From DATAES01 sp036257895 (lineage in GTDB: Bacteria; Actinomycetota; Acidimicrobiia; Acidimicrobiales; JACDCH01): a stretch of 21,126 nt of DNA. Position 1 is the first letter of the stretch. The number at the start of each line of letters is the position of its first letter. The notes below the pieces were generated by a model, which did no database searches, had not been told where the DNA came from, and was given only the letters and a program-made list of their open reading frames with translations. The DNA lies in contig DATAES010000282.1 of the NCBI GenBank assembly GCA_036257895.1, positions 1-21,126 of the forward strand. Reading direction: 5' to 3'. Made by a program: the position numbers and the translations under genes. Of the stretch, positions 13,407-20,808 are shown in pieces.

Positions 13407-14399
13407 ATGCTCGACGAACGCAAAGCCACCATCCTCCGCGCTGTTGTGGAGGAGTACATCGAAACCGCCCAGCCGGTGGGCTCCGGCCACATCGCGCCTG
13501 CGGTCAGCGTGTCGTCGGCGACGGTGCGCAATGACATGGTGGCTCTCGAACAGGAGGGCTACCTCCAGCAGCCGCACACCAGCGCCGGGCGGGTGCCGAC
13601 CGAGAAGGGTTATCGCTATTTCGTCGATTCGTTGAGCGCGCCGGGGCAGTTGCGTGCGAACCAGGCGCAGCAGGTCCGAACGTTCTTCGACGAGGCCCAT
13701 GGTGAGCTCGAGCAGATGCTCCACGACACGAGCCGGCTGCTGTCCGACCTCACCGAACACACGGCCATGATCATCGGACCGCCGCACGAGGCGGCCACGA
13801 TCCGTTCGATCCACGTTGTCGGTCTCGGCTCGGGCATCGCGCTGGTGGTGGTGGTCCTGTCCAACGGAGCGGTGGACAAGCGCACCATCGATCTCGGCCC
13901 CGACGTAGGCGACGACCGCTTGGCCGCGGCGACTGCGCATCTCTCTGCACACCTCGTCGGCCACGGGCTCTCCGCGGTGCATAGCGTGCCGTCGTCGGGC
14001 GATCCGCGGACCGATGCCATCACGTCCGACGCGCTGGCCATGCTGCGACAGGCACCCGAGGGCGACGAGCACGTGTTCGTCGGCGGTGCGTCGCGCATGG
14101 CCATGGCTTTCGACGCGGTCGAGAAGGTGCGCGAGGTACTCGGCATCCTCGAGCAGCAGTACGTCGTCGTGACGGTGTTGCGCGACGTGCTCGATCGGGG
14201 GCTCCAGGTCGCGATCGGTAGTGAGACTGGCCTCGAGCCGCTGGCCGAGTGTTCGCTGATCGTGTCGCCATATGAGATCGAGGGCGATGTCGCGGGCACC
14301 ATCGGCGTGCTCGGTCCGACGCGCATGAACTACCCGCAGGCACTGGCCGCGGTGGCTGTCGTGAGCAAACGCCTCAGCCGCCACCTCACCGAAGGCTGA
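13407..14399 (+). CDS. hrcA: Heat-inducible transcription repressor HrcA
   Basis: A 330-aa protein. The N-terminal winged helix (about 1-75) is classic HrcA: LDERKATILRAVVEEYIETA, PVGSGHIA, SVSSATVRNDMVALEQEGYL, and TSAGRVPTEKGYRYFVD. The middle GAF-like region and the C-terminal IGSETGLEPLAECSLIVSPYE and GTIGVLGPTRMNYPQALAAV motifs are also diagnostic. HrcA represses chaperone genes by binding CIRCE operators and is kept active by GroEL. ATG 13407 gives the family-typical start; in-frame codons further upstream add an atypical leader. It lies 12 bp before dnaJ in one operon, as in many actinobacteria. No CIRCE site is visible in this window. Confidence 0.96.
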   Translation: MLDERKATILRAVVEEYIETAQPVGSGHIAPAVSVSSATVRNDMVALEQEGYLQQPHTSAGRVPTEKGYRYFVDSLSAPGQLRANQAQQVRTFFDEAHGELEQMLHDTSRLLSDLTEHTAMIIGPPHEAATIRSIHVVGLGSGIALVVVVLSNGAVDKRTIDLGPDVGDDRLAAATAHLSAHLVGHGLSAVHSVPSSGDPRTDAITSDALAMLRQAPEGDEHVFVGGASRMAMAFDAVEKVREVLGILEQQYVVVTVLRDVLDRGLQVAIGSETGLEPLAECSLIVSPYEIEGDVAGTIGVLGPTRMNYPQALAAVAVVSKRLSRHLTEG

Positions 14400-14411
14400 G
14401 GCGATCGTCTG

Positions 14412-15539
14412 ATGCCGGCGGACTACTACGAGCTTCTCGGCGTCCATCGCGATGCGAGCCAGGACGAGATCAAGCGCGCTTACCGACAGCGGGCCCGGGA
14501 GTTGCATCCGGACACGAATCCTGATGATCCCGCGGCCGAGGCGCAGTTCAAGGAGATCACGGTCGCGTACGAGACGCTGTCCGATCCCGAGCGACGCCTG
14601 CGCTACGACAGGTTCGGCCCGGAAGGTGCAGCGGTGGGAGCGGCCGGCGACCCTTTCGGATTTGGCGGCGGCATCAGCGACATCTTCGACGCGTTCTTCG
14701 GTGGGGGGAGCGGTGGGTTCGCGCGCGGTGGTTTCAGCGGTCAAGCGGGCCCTCCCCGCGGCGCTGATCTCGAGATCGTCGCCGACATCGAATTCGAAGC
14801 GGCGGTCTTCGGCGCCGAGGAGGATGTGACGGTCCGCACTGCGGTCGCGTGCGAGACCTGCCAGGCCACGGGCGCGGCGCCCGGCACCTCGCCGGTGACG
14901 TGTCCCGAATGCGGAGGATCGGGACAGGTGCGCCGCGTGCGTCAGTCGATCCTCGGACAGATGGTGACGGCTGGACCTTGCGGTCGTTGCGGCGGACTCG
15001 GCAAGTTCATCGAGAAGCCGTGCACCGACTGTCGGGGTGAGGGCCGGCGTGTCCACGACAAGACCTACACCGTCGACATCCCCGCGGGCGTGGACACCGG
15101 TTCGACGCTGCGGCTGACCGGGCGCGGTGCCGCCGGTGTGCGCGGCGGAGGGTACGGCGATCTGTACGTGCACGTACGCGTGAAGTCGCATCCGCGGTTC
15201 GTCCGTGACGGCTACGACCTCGTGCACGACCTCCACATCCCGCTCACCCAAGCGGTACTGGGCGCCCACTTGTCGTTCGACACGCTCGACGGTGAGGAGG
15301 ACCTGGTCATCCCCCGTGGCACGCAGTCGGGCCGGGTCTTCCGACTTCGCAATCGTGGCGTTCCGCATGTCGAGGGGCGGGGACGCGGTGATCTCCTCGT
15401 GCGGGTCAGCGTCGACACCCCGACCGAGATCTCGCGCGAGGAGGAGCAGTTGTTGCGACAGCTCGCCGAGGTCCGGGGCGAATCGGTGGCGCCGCCGGAC
15501 ACGGGCTTCCTGTCGCGCATCAGGTCCGCCTTCAAATAG
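14412..15539 (+). CDS. dnaJ: Chaperone DnaJ (DnaJ2-type, hrcA-linked)
   Basis: A 375-aa type I J-protein. The J domain is at 4-68 with HPD at 32-34. A Gly/Phe-rich region (about 77-112) follows. The zinc region (about 147-211) has four repeats: CETCQATG, CPECGGSG, CGRCGGLG and CTDCRGEG; the first is slightly degenerate because its usual Gly is Ala. The C-terminal substrate-binding domains contain VDIPAGVDTGSTLRLTGRG and HDLHIPLTQAVLGAHL. It stimulates DnaK ATPase and delivers clients. Linkage to hrcA rather than dnaK/grpE marks it as the actinobacterial DnaJ2-like copy. The rsmE start lies directly after its stop. Confidence 0.96.
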   Translation: MPADYYELLGVHRDASQDEIKRAYRQRARELHPDTNPDDPAAEAQFKEITVAYETLSDPERRLRYDRFGPEGAAVGAAGDPFGFGGGISDIFDAFFGGGSGGFARGGFSGQAGPPRGADLEIVADIEFEAAVFGAEEDVTVRTAVACETCQATGAAPGTSPVTCPECGGSGQVRRVRQSILGQMVTAGPCGRCGGLGKFIEKPCTDCRGEGRRVHDKTYTVDIPAGVDTGSTLRLTGRGAAGVRGGGYGDLYVHVRVKSHPRFVRDGYDLVHDLHIPLTQAVLGAHLSFDTLDGEEDLVIPRGTQSGRVFRLRNRGVPHVEGRGRGDLLVRVSVDTPTEISREEEQLLRQLAEVRGESVAPPDTGFLSRIRSAFK

Positions 15540-15545
15540 GTGGAC

Positions 15546-16238
15546 ATGAACACGAAGGCGCATGCCTTCGTGACGGATCTCGACGCGCCCGAGCTCGACG
15601 CTGACGACCGACACCACTTCGCGCGGGTGTTGCGGCTGCGACCAGGCGACAGCATCACGCTGAGCGATGGTGACGGACGGTGGCGCCCATGCGTCTTCGG
15701 CGACCGACTCGAGACGTCCGGACCCATCGAACGCGAGCTTCCGGCGTCGCCGAAACTCACCGTCGCCTTCGCGGTCGTGAAGGGGGAGCGGACCGAGTGG
15801 GCGGTCCAGAAGCTCGTCGAGCTCGGTATCGACGCCGTCATCCCGTTCGTGGCCGATCGGTCAGTCGTGCGGTGGGACAGGGACAAGTCGGAGCATCAGC
15901 ACCTGCGCCTGGCGAAGGTGGCGAGGCAGGCGGCGATGCAGAGCCGCCGGACCACGCTGGCGCAGATCGAACCGCTCCGTTCGTTCTCGGAGGTCACGGC
16001 GCGTGCGGGAGTCGCGCTTGCCGACACCCACGGTTCGCCGCCGTCGCTGGCGTGGCCGAACCTCGTCGTCGGCCCCGAAGGGGGGTGGTCGGCGGCCGAA
16101 CGTGCCAGCGACTCGCCACGCGTCAGGCTTGCGCCGACAGTGCTCCGGGCCGAAACGGCGGCCGTCGTGGGAGGGGCCCTGCTCGTCGCGCTACGTGAGG
16201 GTCTGGTCACTGCAGCGGATCAGCACTCTCCGGAGTGA
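15546..16238 (+). CDS. rsmE: 16S rRNA (uracil-1498-N3)-methyltransferase
   Basis: A 230-aa SPOUT-family enzyme that methylates U1498 of 16S rRNA using S-adenosylmethionine. Visible motifs are HHFARVLRLRPGDSITLSDG (PUA-like N-terminal domain), VVKGERTEWAVQKLVELGID, the trefoil-knot motifs NLVVGPEGGWSAAE and VRLAPTVLRAETAAVVG (usually LGxRILRaETA, so Pro replaces the Gly). ATG 15546 is preferred because AGGTGG lies just upstream; GTG 15540, directly after the dnaJ stop, would add two residues. Third gene of the hrcA-dnaJ-rsmE operon, an order conserved in Gram-positive bacteria. Confidence 0.95.
   Translation: MNTKAHAFVTDLDAPELDADDRHHFARVLRLRPGDSITLSDGDGRWRPCVFGDRLETSGPIERELPASPKLTVAFAVVKGERTEWAVQKLVELGIDAVIPFVADRSVVRWDRDKSEHQHLRLAKVARQAAMQSRRTTLAQIEPLRSFSEVTARAGVALADTHGSPPSLAWPNLVVGPEGGWSAAERASDSPRVRLAPTVLRAETAAVVGGALLVALREGLVTAADQHSPE
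16224..16237 (+). terminator. Candidate hairpin at the rsmE stop codon
   Basis: CACTC and GAGTG pair around a TCCG loop, which in RNA is a stable UNCG tetraloop. The stem overlaps the rsmE stop and lies just before the bldD promoter, so it may insulate bldD from read-through. The stem is short and has no U-tract. Confidence 0.3.
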
Positions 16239-16267
16239 TTGAACGCCGCGGGATTGCCGCCTAGATT
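16239..16267 (+). promoter_or_regulatory. Sigma70-type promoter of the bldD homologue
   Basis: TTGAAC (16239-16244), a 17-bp spacer and TAGATT (16262-16267) form one of the best promoter matches in the window. Predicted start near 16274 leaves a leader of about 60 nt. Within the leader, CCTC (16302-16305) and GGC (16311-16313) can pair with GCC (16321-16323) and GAGG (16325-16328) of the ribosome binding site, a weak hint of translational control. Confidence 0.6.
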
Positions 16268-16333
16268 GCCCGTGCGCGCGACGCCGAGTGGGGGCAAGCA
16301 ACCTCTCTGCGGCCTGAAGAGCCGGAGGACTTG

Positions 16334-16858
16334 GTGCAAGACGACGACCATTTCGAAGACCCCACTGGTTACGGCCGCAAGGTGGGGGAACGTCTGCGGG
16401 CCATCCGTCGCCAGAAGGGCCTGTCACTGCAGGACGTTGAATCCGGGTCGCACCAGGAGTTCAAGGCGTCGGTCCTCGGCGCATACGAACGCGGGGAGCG
16501 CGCGATCTCCGTGCCGCGGCTCGAACGGCTCGCGCGGTTCTACGCGGTGCCGGTCGAACAGTTGCTTCCCCGTGAGGACTCCGACGGCCGCGGCGACGTC
16601 GTCGATCTCACCGAGGTTTCATCCGATTCGCACCGTTCGGTGACCATCGATCTCACGAGGCTGCGCGATCTCGAGAGTCCGACGTCGCAGATGCTGGTGC
16701 GGTATCTCCAGATGATCCAGGTGCAACGTCAGGACTTCAACGGGCGGGTCCTCACTGTGCGTCGTGACGACTTGCGGGCCATCGCCTGCATCCTCGACAC
16801 GAGCCTCGACCAGGCCGTCGAGCGGCTCGACGCCCTCGGGCTGTGCCTCACGTCCTGA
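16334..16858 (+). CDS. bldD: BldD-like c-di-GMP-responsive transcription regulator
   Basis: A 174-aa protein. The N-terminal HTH_XRE domain (about 14-78) reads GRKVGERLRAIRRQKGLSLQDVE, LGAYERGERAISVPRLERLARFYAVPVEQLLP, closely resembling Streptomyces BldD. The C-terminal domain (about 102-174) has RQD (132-134), eight residues, then RRDD (143-146). Streptomyces BldD binds tetrameric c-di-GMP through RGD-x8-RQDD, so the charged positions and spacing are kept, with Gly to Gln and Gln to Arg changes. The C-terminus ends soon after, slightly shorter than in Streptomyces. GTG 16334 is chosen because GGAGG lies 5 nt upstream; TTG 16331 is too close. It has its own promoter and its end overlaps hemW by 16 bp. 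Confidence 0.92.
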   Translation: MQDDDHFEDPTGYGRKVGERLRAIRRQKGLSLQDVESGSHQEFKASVLGAYERGERAISVPRLERLARFYAVPVEQLLPREDSDGRGDVVDLTEVSSDSHRSVTIDLTRLRDLESPTSQMLVRYLQMIQVQRQDFNGRVLTVRRDDLRAIACILDTSLDQAVERLDALGLCLTS

Positions 16859-17952
16859 CTGTCGGCTTCGGGTACTACGTCCACATCCCGTTCTGCGCGC
16901 AGCGCTGTGACTACTGCGCGTTCGCGACCTGGACGGATCGCTCGCATCTGATCGAGCGCTACCTGAATGCGTGCCGAGCCCAGATCGCGATGACGGTCGC
17001 AGAGGGTGCGCCCCCGGCGACGTCGGTCTATTTCGGCGGTGGCACACCATCACTGGTGCCTGCGCGTGCGCTGGCGACCGTGCTGAGTGCGGTCCCTCGG
17101 CTCGACGGTGCCGAGGTCACGGTGGAGTGCAACCCGGACAACGTCACCGCTGACCTGGTTGCGACTTATCGCGATGCCGGCGTGAACCGGCTGTCGTTCG
17201 GGGTGCAGTCGATGGCGCCGCATGTGCTGCGCGCGCTCGGACGCACGCACGATGCGGACAACGTTCGGCGCTCGATCTCACTGGCCCGTGACGCCGGGTT
17301 CGACAACGTGAGCGTCGACCTCATCTATGGCGCCGCCGGTGAATCGATCGCCGACTGGTCGCGCACACTCGATGCGGTACTCGAACTCGCGCCTGCGCAC
17401 CTGAGTGCCTATGCGTTGACCGTCGAACCGGGCACACCTCTCGCGCTCGATGCGTCACGCCATCCCGACGACGACGACCAAGCCGCGAAATACGTTCTCG
17501 CCTGCGAACGACTCGCGGCCGCGGGGCTCGTCTGGTACGAGATCTCGAACTTCGCGCGACCGGGACGCGAGTGCGAGCACAACCTCCTCTACTGGCGACA
17601 AGGCGACTATCTCGGCATCGGTTGTGCCGCGCATTCACATCGCGGCGGACATCGTTGGTGGAATGTGCGCACGCCGGAGCGCTTTGTCGATGCGATCACT
17701 TCCGGTCGCCCCGTGGAGGCGGCGGGCGAGCAACTCGATGAGCGCGATCGCACGCTCGAACGGTTGCAGCTCGCGCTACGAACACGAGACGGGGTTCCGC
17801 GGGGCGCGTTGCCCATCGAGGACATCAACGTGCGTCGCCTGACCGAGTCGCGCGGTGATCGAGTCGTGCTGACCGTGGACGGGCGGTTGCTGGCGAACGA
17901 AGTGGCGATGCGTCTTCGTCAGGAGGCGATCGCCGGCAGTTCGATCACTTGA
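16843..17952 (+). CDS. hemW: HemW, radical SAM heme chaperone (formerly coproporphyrinogen III oxidase-like)
   Basis: A 369-aa radical SAM protein. YVHIPFCAQRCDYCAF contains CX3CX2C (Cys18, Cys22, Cys25), which binds the 4Fe-4S cluster. YFGGGTPS (63-70), VECNPDN, RLSFGVQSM and SVDLIYG follow the HemN/HemW core. The HNLLYW motif with DYLGIGCAAHSH and the absence of the fourth Cys of true HemN favour HemW, which binds heme and delivers it to hemoproteins. GTG 16843 overlaps the bldD stop by 16 bp. The 3' end overlaps the converging LysM gene by 34 bp. Confidence 0.93.
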   Translation: MPHVLTVGFGYYVHIPFCAQRCDYCAFATWTDRSHLIERYLNACRAQIAMTVAEGAPPATSVYFGGGTPSLVPARALATVLSAVPRLDGAEVTVECNPDNVTADLVATYRDAGVNRLSFGVQSMAPHVLRALGRTHDADNVRRSISLARDAGFDNVSVDLIYGAAGESIADWSRTLDAVLELAPAHLSAYALTVEPGTPLALDASRHPDDDDQAAKYVLACERLAAAGLVWYEISNFARPGRECEHNLLYWRQGDYLGIGCAAHSHRGGHRWWNVRTPERFVDAITSGRPVEAAGEQLDERDRTLERLQLALRTRDGVPRGALPIEDINVRRLTESRGDRVVLTVDGRLLANEVAMRLRQEAIAGSSIT

Positions 17953-18602
17953 TCGACGAAGAGCAGATCCGGGTTCGGGAGCGGGTTGGCGGCCAGGACT
18001 GATCGCCAGTAGACCGCGATGTCAGAGTCACTCAGATCGGCGCGACCGGTCGCCTCGCTCAGCCGCGCGGCAGCCACACCCCAGAGGCTGTCCCCGGCCG
18101 CTACGACGTACTGCTCGCTCGACGGTGGCGCGGGTGCGATCGTCGGCGAAGATGGTTGATCGAGCACCGGTCGAATCACGGCATCGACGGAAGGCGATGC
18201 CGTCGGCGCGTCGACGTCGCGAATGATTGCAGTGTCTGACGACGATGTCTGTGCGTTCGCGGCAGGCGCCATCGAGAGCGACAGCGCGCCCAGTCCCATC
18301 ACGCCGACGAAGCCGCGCGCGGGCCCGAACGTGAGCCGATCGAGCAGCGCGGCGCCACGTTGCTCGTCGACCGCTCGCACCAGTCCGCTCACGACGACGA
18401 CGAGCAACAGGTACGCGCCGCTCAACAGGGCCGCGACACGAACCAGCGCGAACACGGCGATGATCGGCTCGCGCGTCGCCACCCAGTGCGCCGCTCCTTC
18501 GAACGACTGCGGCGGCGGAGCGAGTTGGTGGTTGCCCGACACCGTGACCGCGACCAACGCAGCAGTGAGCAACGCGATCGACCATAACCAACGCACGTTC
18601 AC
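17919..18602 (-). CDS. Membrane protein with C-terminal LysM domain
   Basis: A 227-aa protein. Three hydrophobic segments are seen: about 5-22, 47-76 and 97-117, the last ending in an AxA-like APAANA. They are followed by an Asp/Ser/Pro-rich linker and a LysM domain (about 164-225; EQYVVAAGDSLWGVAAARL and NPDLLFVDQVIELP). An odd number of helices would place the LysM outside the membrane, where it could hold peptidoglycan. The GTG start overlaps the pseudokinase stop (GTGA), so it is translationally coupled. LysM proteins commonly accompany actinobacterial Tad loci. Its end overlaps hemW. Confidence 0.85.
   Translation of the reverse strand: MNVRWLWSIALLTAALVAVTVSGNHQLAPPPQSFEGAAHWVATREPIIAVFALVRVAALLSGAYLLLVVVVSGLVRAVDEQRGAALLDRLTFGPARGFVGVMGLGALSLSMAPAANAQTSSSDTAIIRDVDAPTASPSVDAVIRPVLDQPSSPTIAPAPPSSEQYVVAAGDSLWGVAAARLSEATGRADLSDSDIAVYWRSVLAANPLPNPDLLFVDQVIELPAIAS
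17941..17956. terminator. Inverted repeat at the hemW/LysM convergent junction
   Basis: TCGATC-ACTT-GATCGA is a perfect 6-bp inverted repeat spanning the hemW stop codon and lying within or at the end of the LysM gene's 3' region. It could act as a weak terminator for hemW. No U-tract is present, and GATC-rich repeats arise easily in this DNA. Confidence 0.25.
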
Positions 18603-19849
18603 ATGACCTCCGACTCGGAACCGTCTGCATCAACGGCGAACAGGGCGGCGCAATCGCCGCGAGGCTCGACTCGGAGATCCACGACACCGGCCACGGTTCC
18701 GACTGGGTGGACACTGGCCGCCACGCCCGCCGCCGGCCATTGATCGAACACGTACACCGCGCCGGTGGAAGGCCGGGCGATGGCGGCGGTCGGTGTTCCG
18801 TCGCAATTCCAGTCGCCGAGAACGACACGATCGCCGGGATCGCCGACCGAGAACCGATGACCGTCGACGGACACGACGCGGTCGGCGACGAGGTCGACTT
18901 CGGACTCGTGCTTCGGTGTCGACGTCGATGCCGACGGTTGTGACGAAGCCAACGACGACGCGCTCGGCGCGGTGGATGAAGTCGTGGTCTCGGTTTCCGA
19001 CGGTGTTGCGGTGGTCGTGTTGTTGCCGCCCGATCCCGTTACGCCCCGGACCACGAGCACGACGCCGAGAAGCGAGGCCATGAGCACGAGCCGTCGACCC
19101 ATCGGATGCCGCGATGGCCGATCCGTCGTCGATGGAGGCGTCTCGTCCGCCCGAGGAAGCAGGACCTCGATGTCCGCGGCGAGCCGGCCTGCGGACGGCC
19201 GTCGCAGGGGTTCTTCGTCCGTGCAGTGGTCGGCAAGTGTGAGGAGCGCGCGGCGCAGGAAGCCGTCCCAGGGCCCGGAGCGCCTGAGGACGAAGCGACG
19301 TTCGGGAATCGGCTCGAGGTCCGCGCTCTCAGTGAGAAGCAACACGCGTAGCAGGGTGCCGAGCGCGTACACGTCGACCGTCGGCGTCAACGGTGCGCCG
19401 GCTCGAGCCGCAGGATCCCGGAACTCTGCGATCGGGCCGGGGCCGACGGGGGCGACCTCGCCCTCAGCGCCTGCGCCCGTGAAACCGCACAGCACCGGCC
19501 GAGCGCCCGGGCCGAGCAGGACGTGGGAAGGATCGATACGGCCGTGGACGATCCCGAGTCGGTGCAGGTCGGCGACCGTCGACGCGAGCCGCGCCAGGGT
19601 GGCGCCCGCCTGGTCGACGGCCAGTGGCGGGGCGGTCTCGAGCGTGTGGGCGCCGGCGAAGACGGTGTACAGGGTCAGGACGTCGTCGACCTCGCGGCAA
19701 CTCACCAGCTCGACGACGCCTGGATGTTGTGCGCGGCTCAGGACGGAAGCTTCGTGGCGGAGCCGCTCGGCATCGTCCGGGTCCGCGGCTCGCTTGCACG
19801 CCAGCACCCGGCCCCCTTCCTCCACCGCCGTCGTGACTCTCGCGCTCAC
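18599..19849 (-). CDS. Transmembrane pseudokinase with extracellular FG-GAP/VCBS-like segment
   Basis: A 416-aa protein with a kinase-like fold (about 1-232) lacking the Gly-rich loop. The beta3 Lys (ACKR, Lys19) and alphaC Glu (RHEASVL, Glu33) are present. The catalytic HRD is HGR (102-104), the loop Asn is His (DPSHVLL), and DFG is replaced by CGF (121-123). DVYALG of the C-lobe is kept. A membrane helix (about 251-270), a Ser/Thr-rich linker (271-312) and an outer domain follow, including VVLGDWNCDGTPTAAIARPSTGAVYVFDQW, like one FG-GAP/VCBS blade. It is probably a non-catalytic receptor. GTG 19849 is the only possible start after an in-frame stop 36 nt upstream, and a near-consensus promoter lies 8 nt before it. 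Downstream LysM gene overlaps by 4 bp. Confidence 0.87.
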   Translation of the reverse strand: MSARVTTAVEEGGRVLACKRAADPDDAERLRHEASVLSRAQHPGVVELVSCREVDDVLTLYTVFAGAHTLETAPPLAVDQAGATLARLASTVADLHRLGIVHGRIDPSHVLLGPGARPVLCGFTGAGAEGEVAPVGPGPIAEFRDPAARAGAPLTPTVDVYALGTLLRVLLLTESADLEPIPERRFVLRRSGPWDGFLRRALLTLADHCTDEEPLRRPSAGRLAADIEVLLPRADETPPSTTDRPSRHPMGRRLVLMASLLGVVLVVRGVTGSGGNNTTTATPSETETTTSSTAPSASSLASSQPSASTSTPKHESEVDLVADRVVSVDGHRFSVGDPGDRVVLGDWNCDGTPTAAIARPSTGAVYVFDQWPAAGVAASVHPVGTVAGVVDLRVEPRGDCAALFAVDADGSESEVM

Positions 19850-19857
19850 GGCTCGAG

Positions 19858-19886
19858 AGTGTAGGAGATGACATGGAAGATATCAA
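19858..19886 (-). promoter_or_regulatory. Strong leaderless promoter of the pseudokinase-LysM operon
   Basis: On the minus strand, TTGATA (19886-19881), a 17-bp spacer and TACACT (19863-19858) are close to the sigma70 consensus. The -10 ends 8 nt before GTG 19849, so the transcript should begin at or next to the start codon. The surrounding bases are the most AT-rich in this region. Confidence 0.65.
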
Positions 19887-19904
19887 AACATCGAGAACGC
19901 CCCG

Positions 19905-20351
19905 TCAGGTCACCACGGTCGCCGAGGCCGATGCACGAACCACGCTCGAGCGGGCCATCCCGGGCACGGCGCCGACGAAGGCGAAGTCGACGCGGCCTGC
20001 CACGGCCACCCGAACCTGGGTGGCCCCGATCGCTTCCACCTCGGGCGGTCCGACCAGATGGAGTCCGCTGCCGTGTGCCGCAAGCGACGCTTCGACGGCT
20101 TGCACGACCAGCCGCGTGTCCAGATGGACACCGTCGCCGCGTCGTACCGACGCCTGGTCGACGCCAAACGTGACCGCGTCGTTTGCGGCGCTCTCCGCCG
20201 CGGCTTGGAGGTCCCGCTTCGCCAGGTACAGGTGCGCGTAGTCGAACGTGATGGCGCCGAGGATGAAGAGGACCAACACCGCGGCGGGCATAAGCATCAA
20301 CACGGTTCCGCGGTCTCGACGCCGCGCTGTGCCCGCGGGCCGGCTAGCCAC
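19905..20351 (-). CDS. TadG-like pilus assembly / minor pilin protein
   Basis: A 148-aa protein. The N-terminal RRRDRGTVLMLMPAAVLVLFILGAITFDYAHLYLAKRDLQ and AAAESAANDAV match the TadE/G-type domain (PF13400-like): a basic start, one membrane helix, then an Asp-containing segment and the Ala-rich helix. The remainder is extracellular and beta-rich (GATQVRVAVAGRVDFAFVGAVPG). It is much shorter than full-length TadG of Gram-negative Tad systems, as is usual for actinobacterial versions. The GTG start overlaps the upstream TadE-like gene by 8 bp. It would help assemble Flp-type pili at the membrane. Confidence 0.83.
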   Translation of the reverse strand: MASRPAGTARRRDRGTVLMLMPAAVLVLFILGAITFDYAHLYLAKRDLQAAAESAANDAVTFGVDQASVRRGDGVHLDTRLVVQAVEASLAAHGSGLHLVGPPEVEAIGATQVRVAVAGRVDFAFVGAVPGMARSSVVRASASATVVT

Positions 20352-20808
20352 CGCAGACCGCCTCGCCTGGGACGTCGTTGCGGAACGGATCGACGATCTC
20401 CGTCTGCGTGGAGCGCACGTCGACGCTGCTGCCGAGACCGCCGATGAACGGCAACGTCAGGGCAGGCACGCGGTACGTCACCGTGAACGACACGTGATTG
20501 CACCGGGTGAACGCAGCCACGCTCGACGGACCGGAGATCGAGACCTTGGCCGGGTCTCGGCCATGCGCAGCGATCGCTGCGCGCGCCGCGGCTTCGGCCC
20601 GTACGAGTCCGGTGTCGTGGTCGGGCGCCTCGACGTAGGTGCGTGCCGCCTCACGCGCCGCCGACGTGACTGCCATCTTGGCGTCGATGACGGCCCATGC
20701 GTTCGTGATCAACAAAGCTCCGATGACGAACAAAAGAATTCCGAACGGGATTGCCTCGATTCCCGCGACTTGGCCGCGGTCGTCGGACCATCTCAACTTG
20801 CGGTTCAT
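20344..20808 (-). CDS. TadE-like minor pilin
   Basis: A 154-aa protein starting at ATG 20808, which overlaps the stop of the preceding gene as ATGA. The sequence DDRGQVAGIEAIPFGILLFVIGALLITNAWAVIDAKMAVTSAAREAARTYVEA is the TadE pattern: a Glu in the hydrophobic segment, then an AAREAARTYVEA helix. The rest is an extracellular domain with two Cys (CNHVSF and the C-terminal VCGG) that could form a disulfide. The open frame reaches 20946 but the extra part overlaps the preceding gene and is not pilin-like. Confidence 0.85.
   Translation of the reverse strand: MNRKLRWSDDRGQVAGIEAIPFGILLFVIGALLITNAWAVIDAKMAVTSAAREAARTYVEAPDHDTGLVRAEAAARAAIAAHGRDPAKVSISGPSSVAAFTRCNHVSFTVTYRVPALTLPFIGGLGSSVDVRSTQTEIVDPFRNDVPGEAVCGG

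Noticed and set aside
13263..15617. A 784-codon open frame on the minus strand across hrcA and dnaJ
   Set aside because: It is a shadow frame in high-GC DNA. Both hrcA and dnaJ on the plus strand match their families over full length, and the antisense product is Arg/His-rich low-complexity sequence without a domain.
16224..16237. CACTC...GAGTG as a CIRCE-like HrcA operator
   Set aside because: The half-sites are separated by 4 bases instead of 9 and the outer TTAG/CTAA is missing. It overlaps the rsmE stop, so a short hairpin is the better reading.
16274..16333. A known riboswitch (for example c-di-GMP type) in the bldD leader
   Set aside because: The leader is only about 60 nt and does not show the conserved core of a riboswitch class I can recognise.
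17941..17956. GATC-containing inverted repeat as a methylation-controlled or attachment site
   Set aside because: A short palindrome at a convergent junction is more simply a weak terminator or chance; no integrase or mobile-element gene is nearby.
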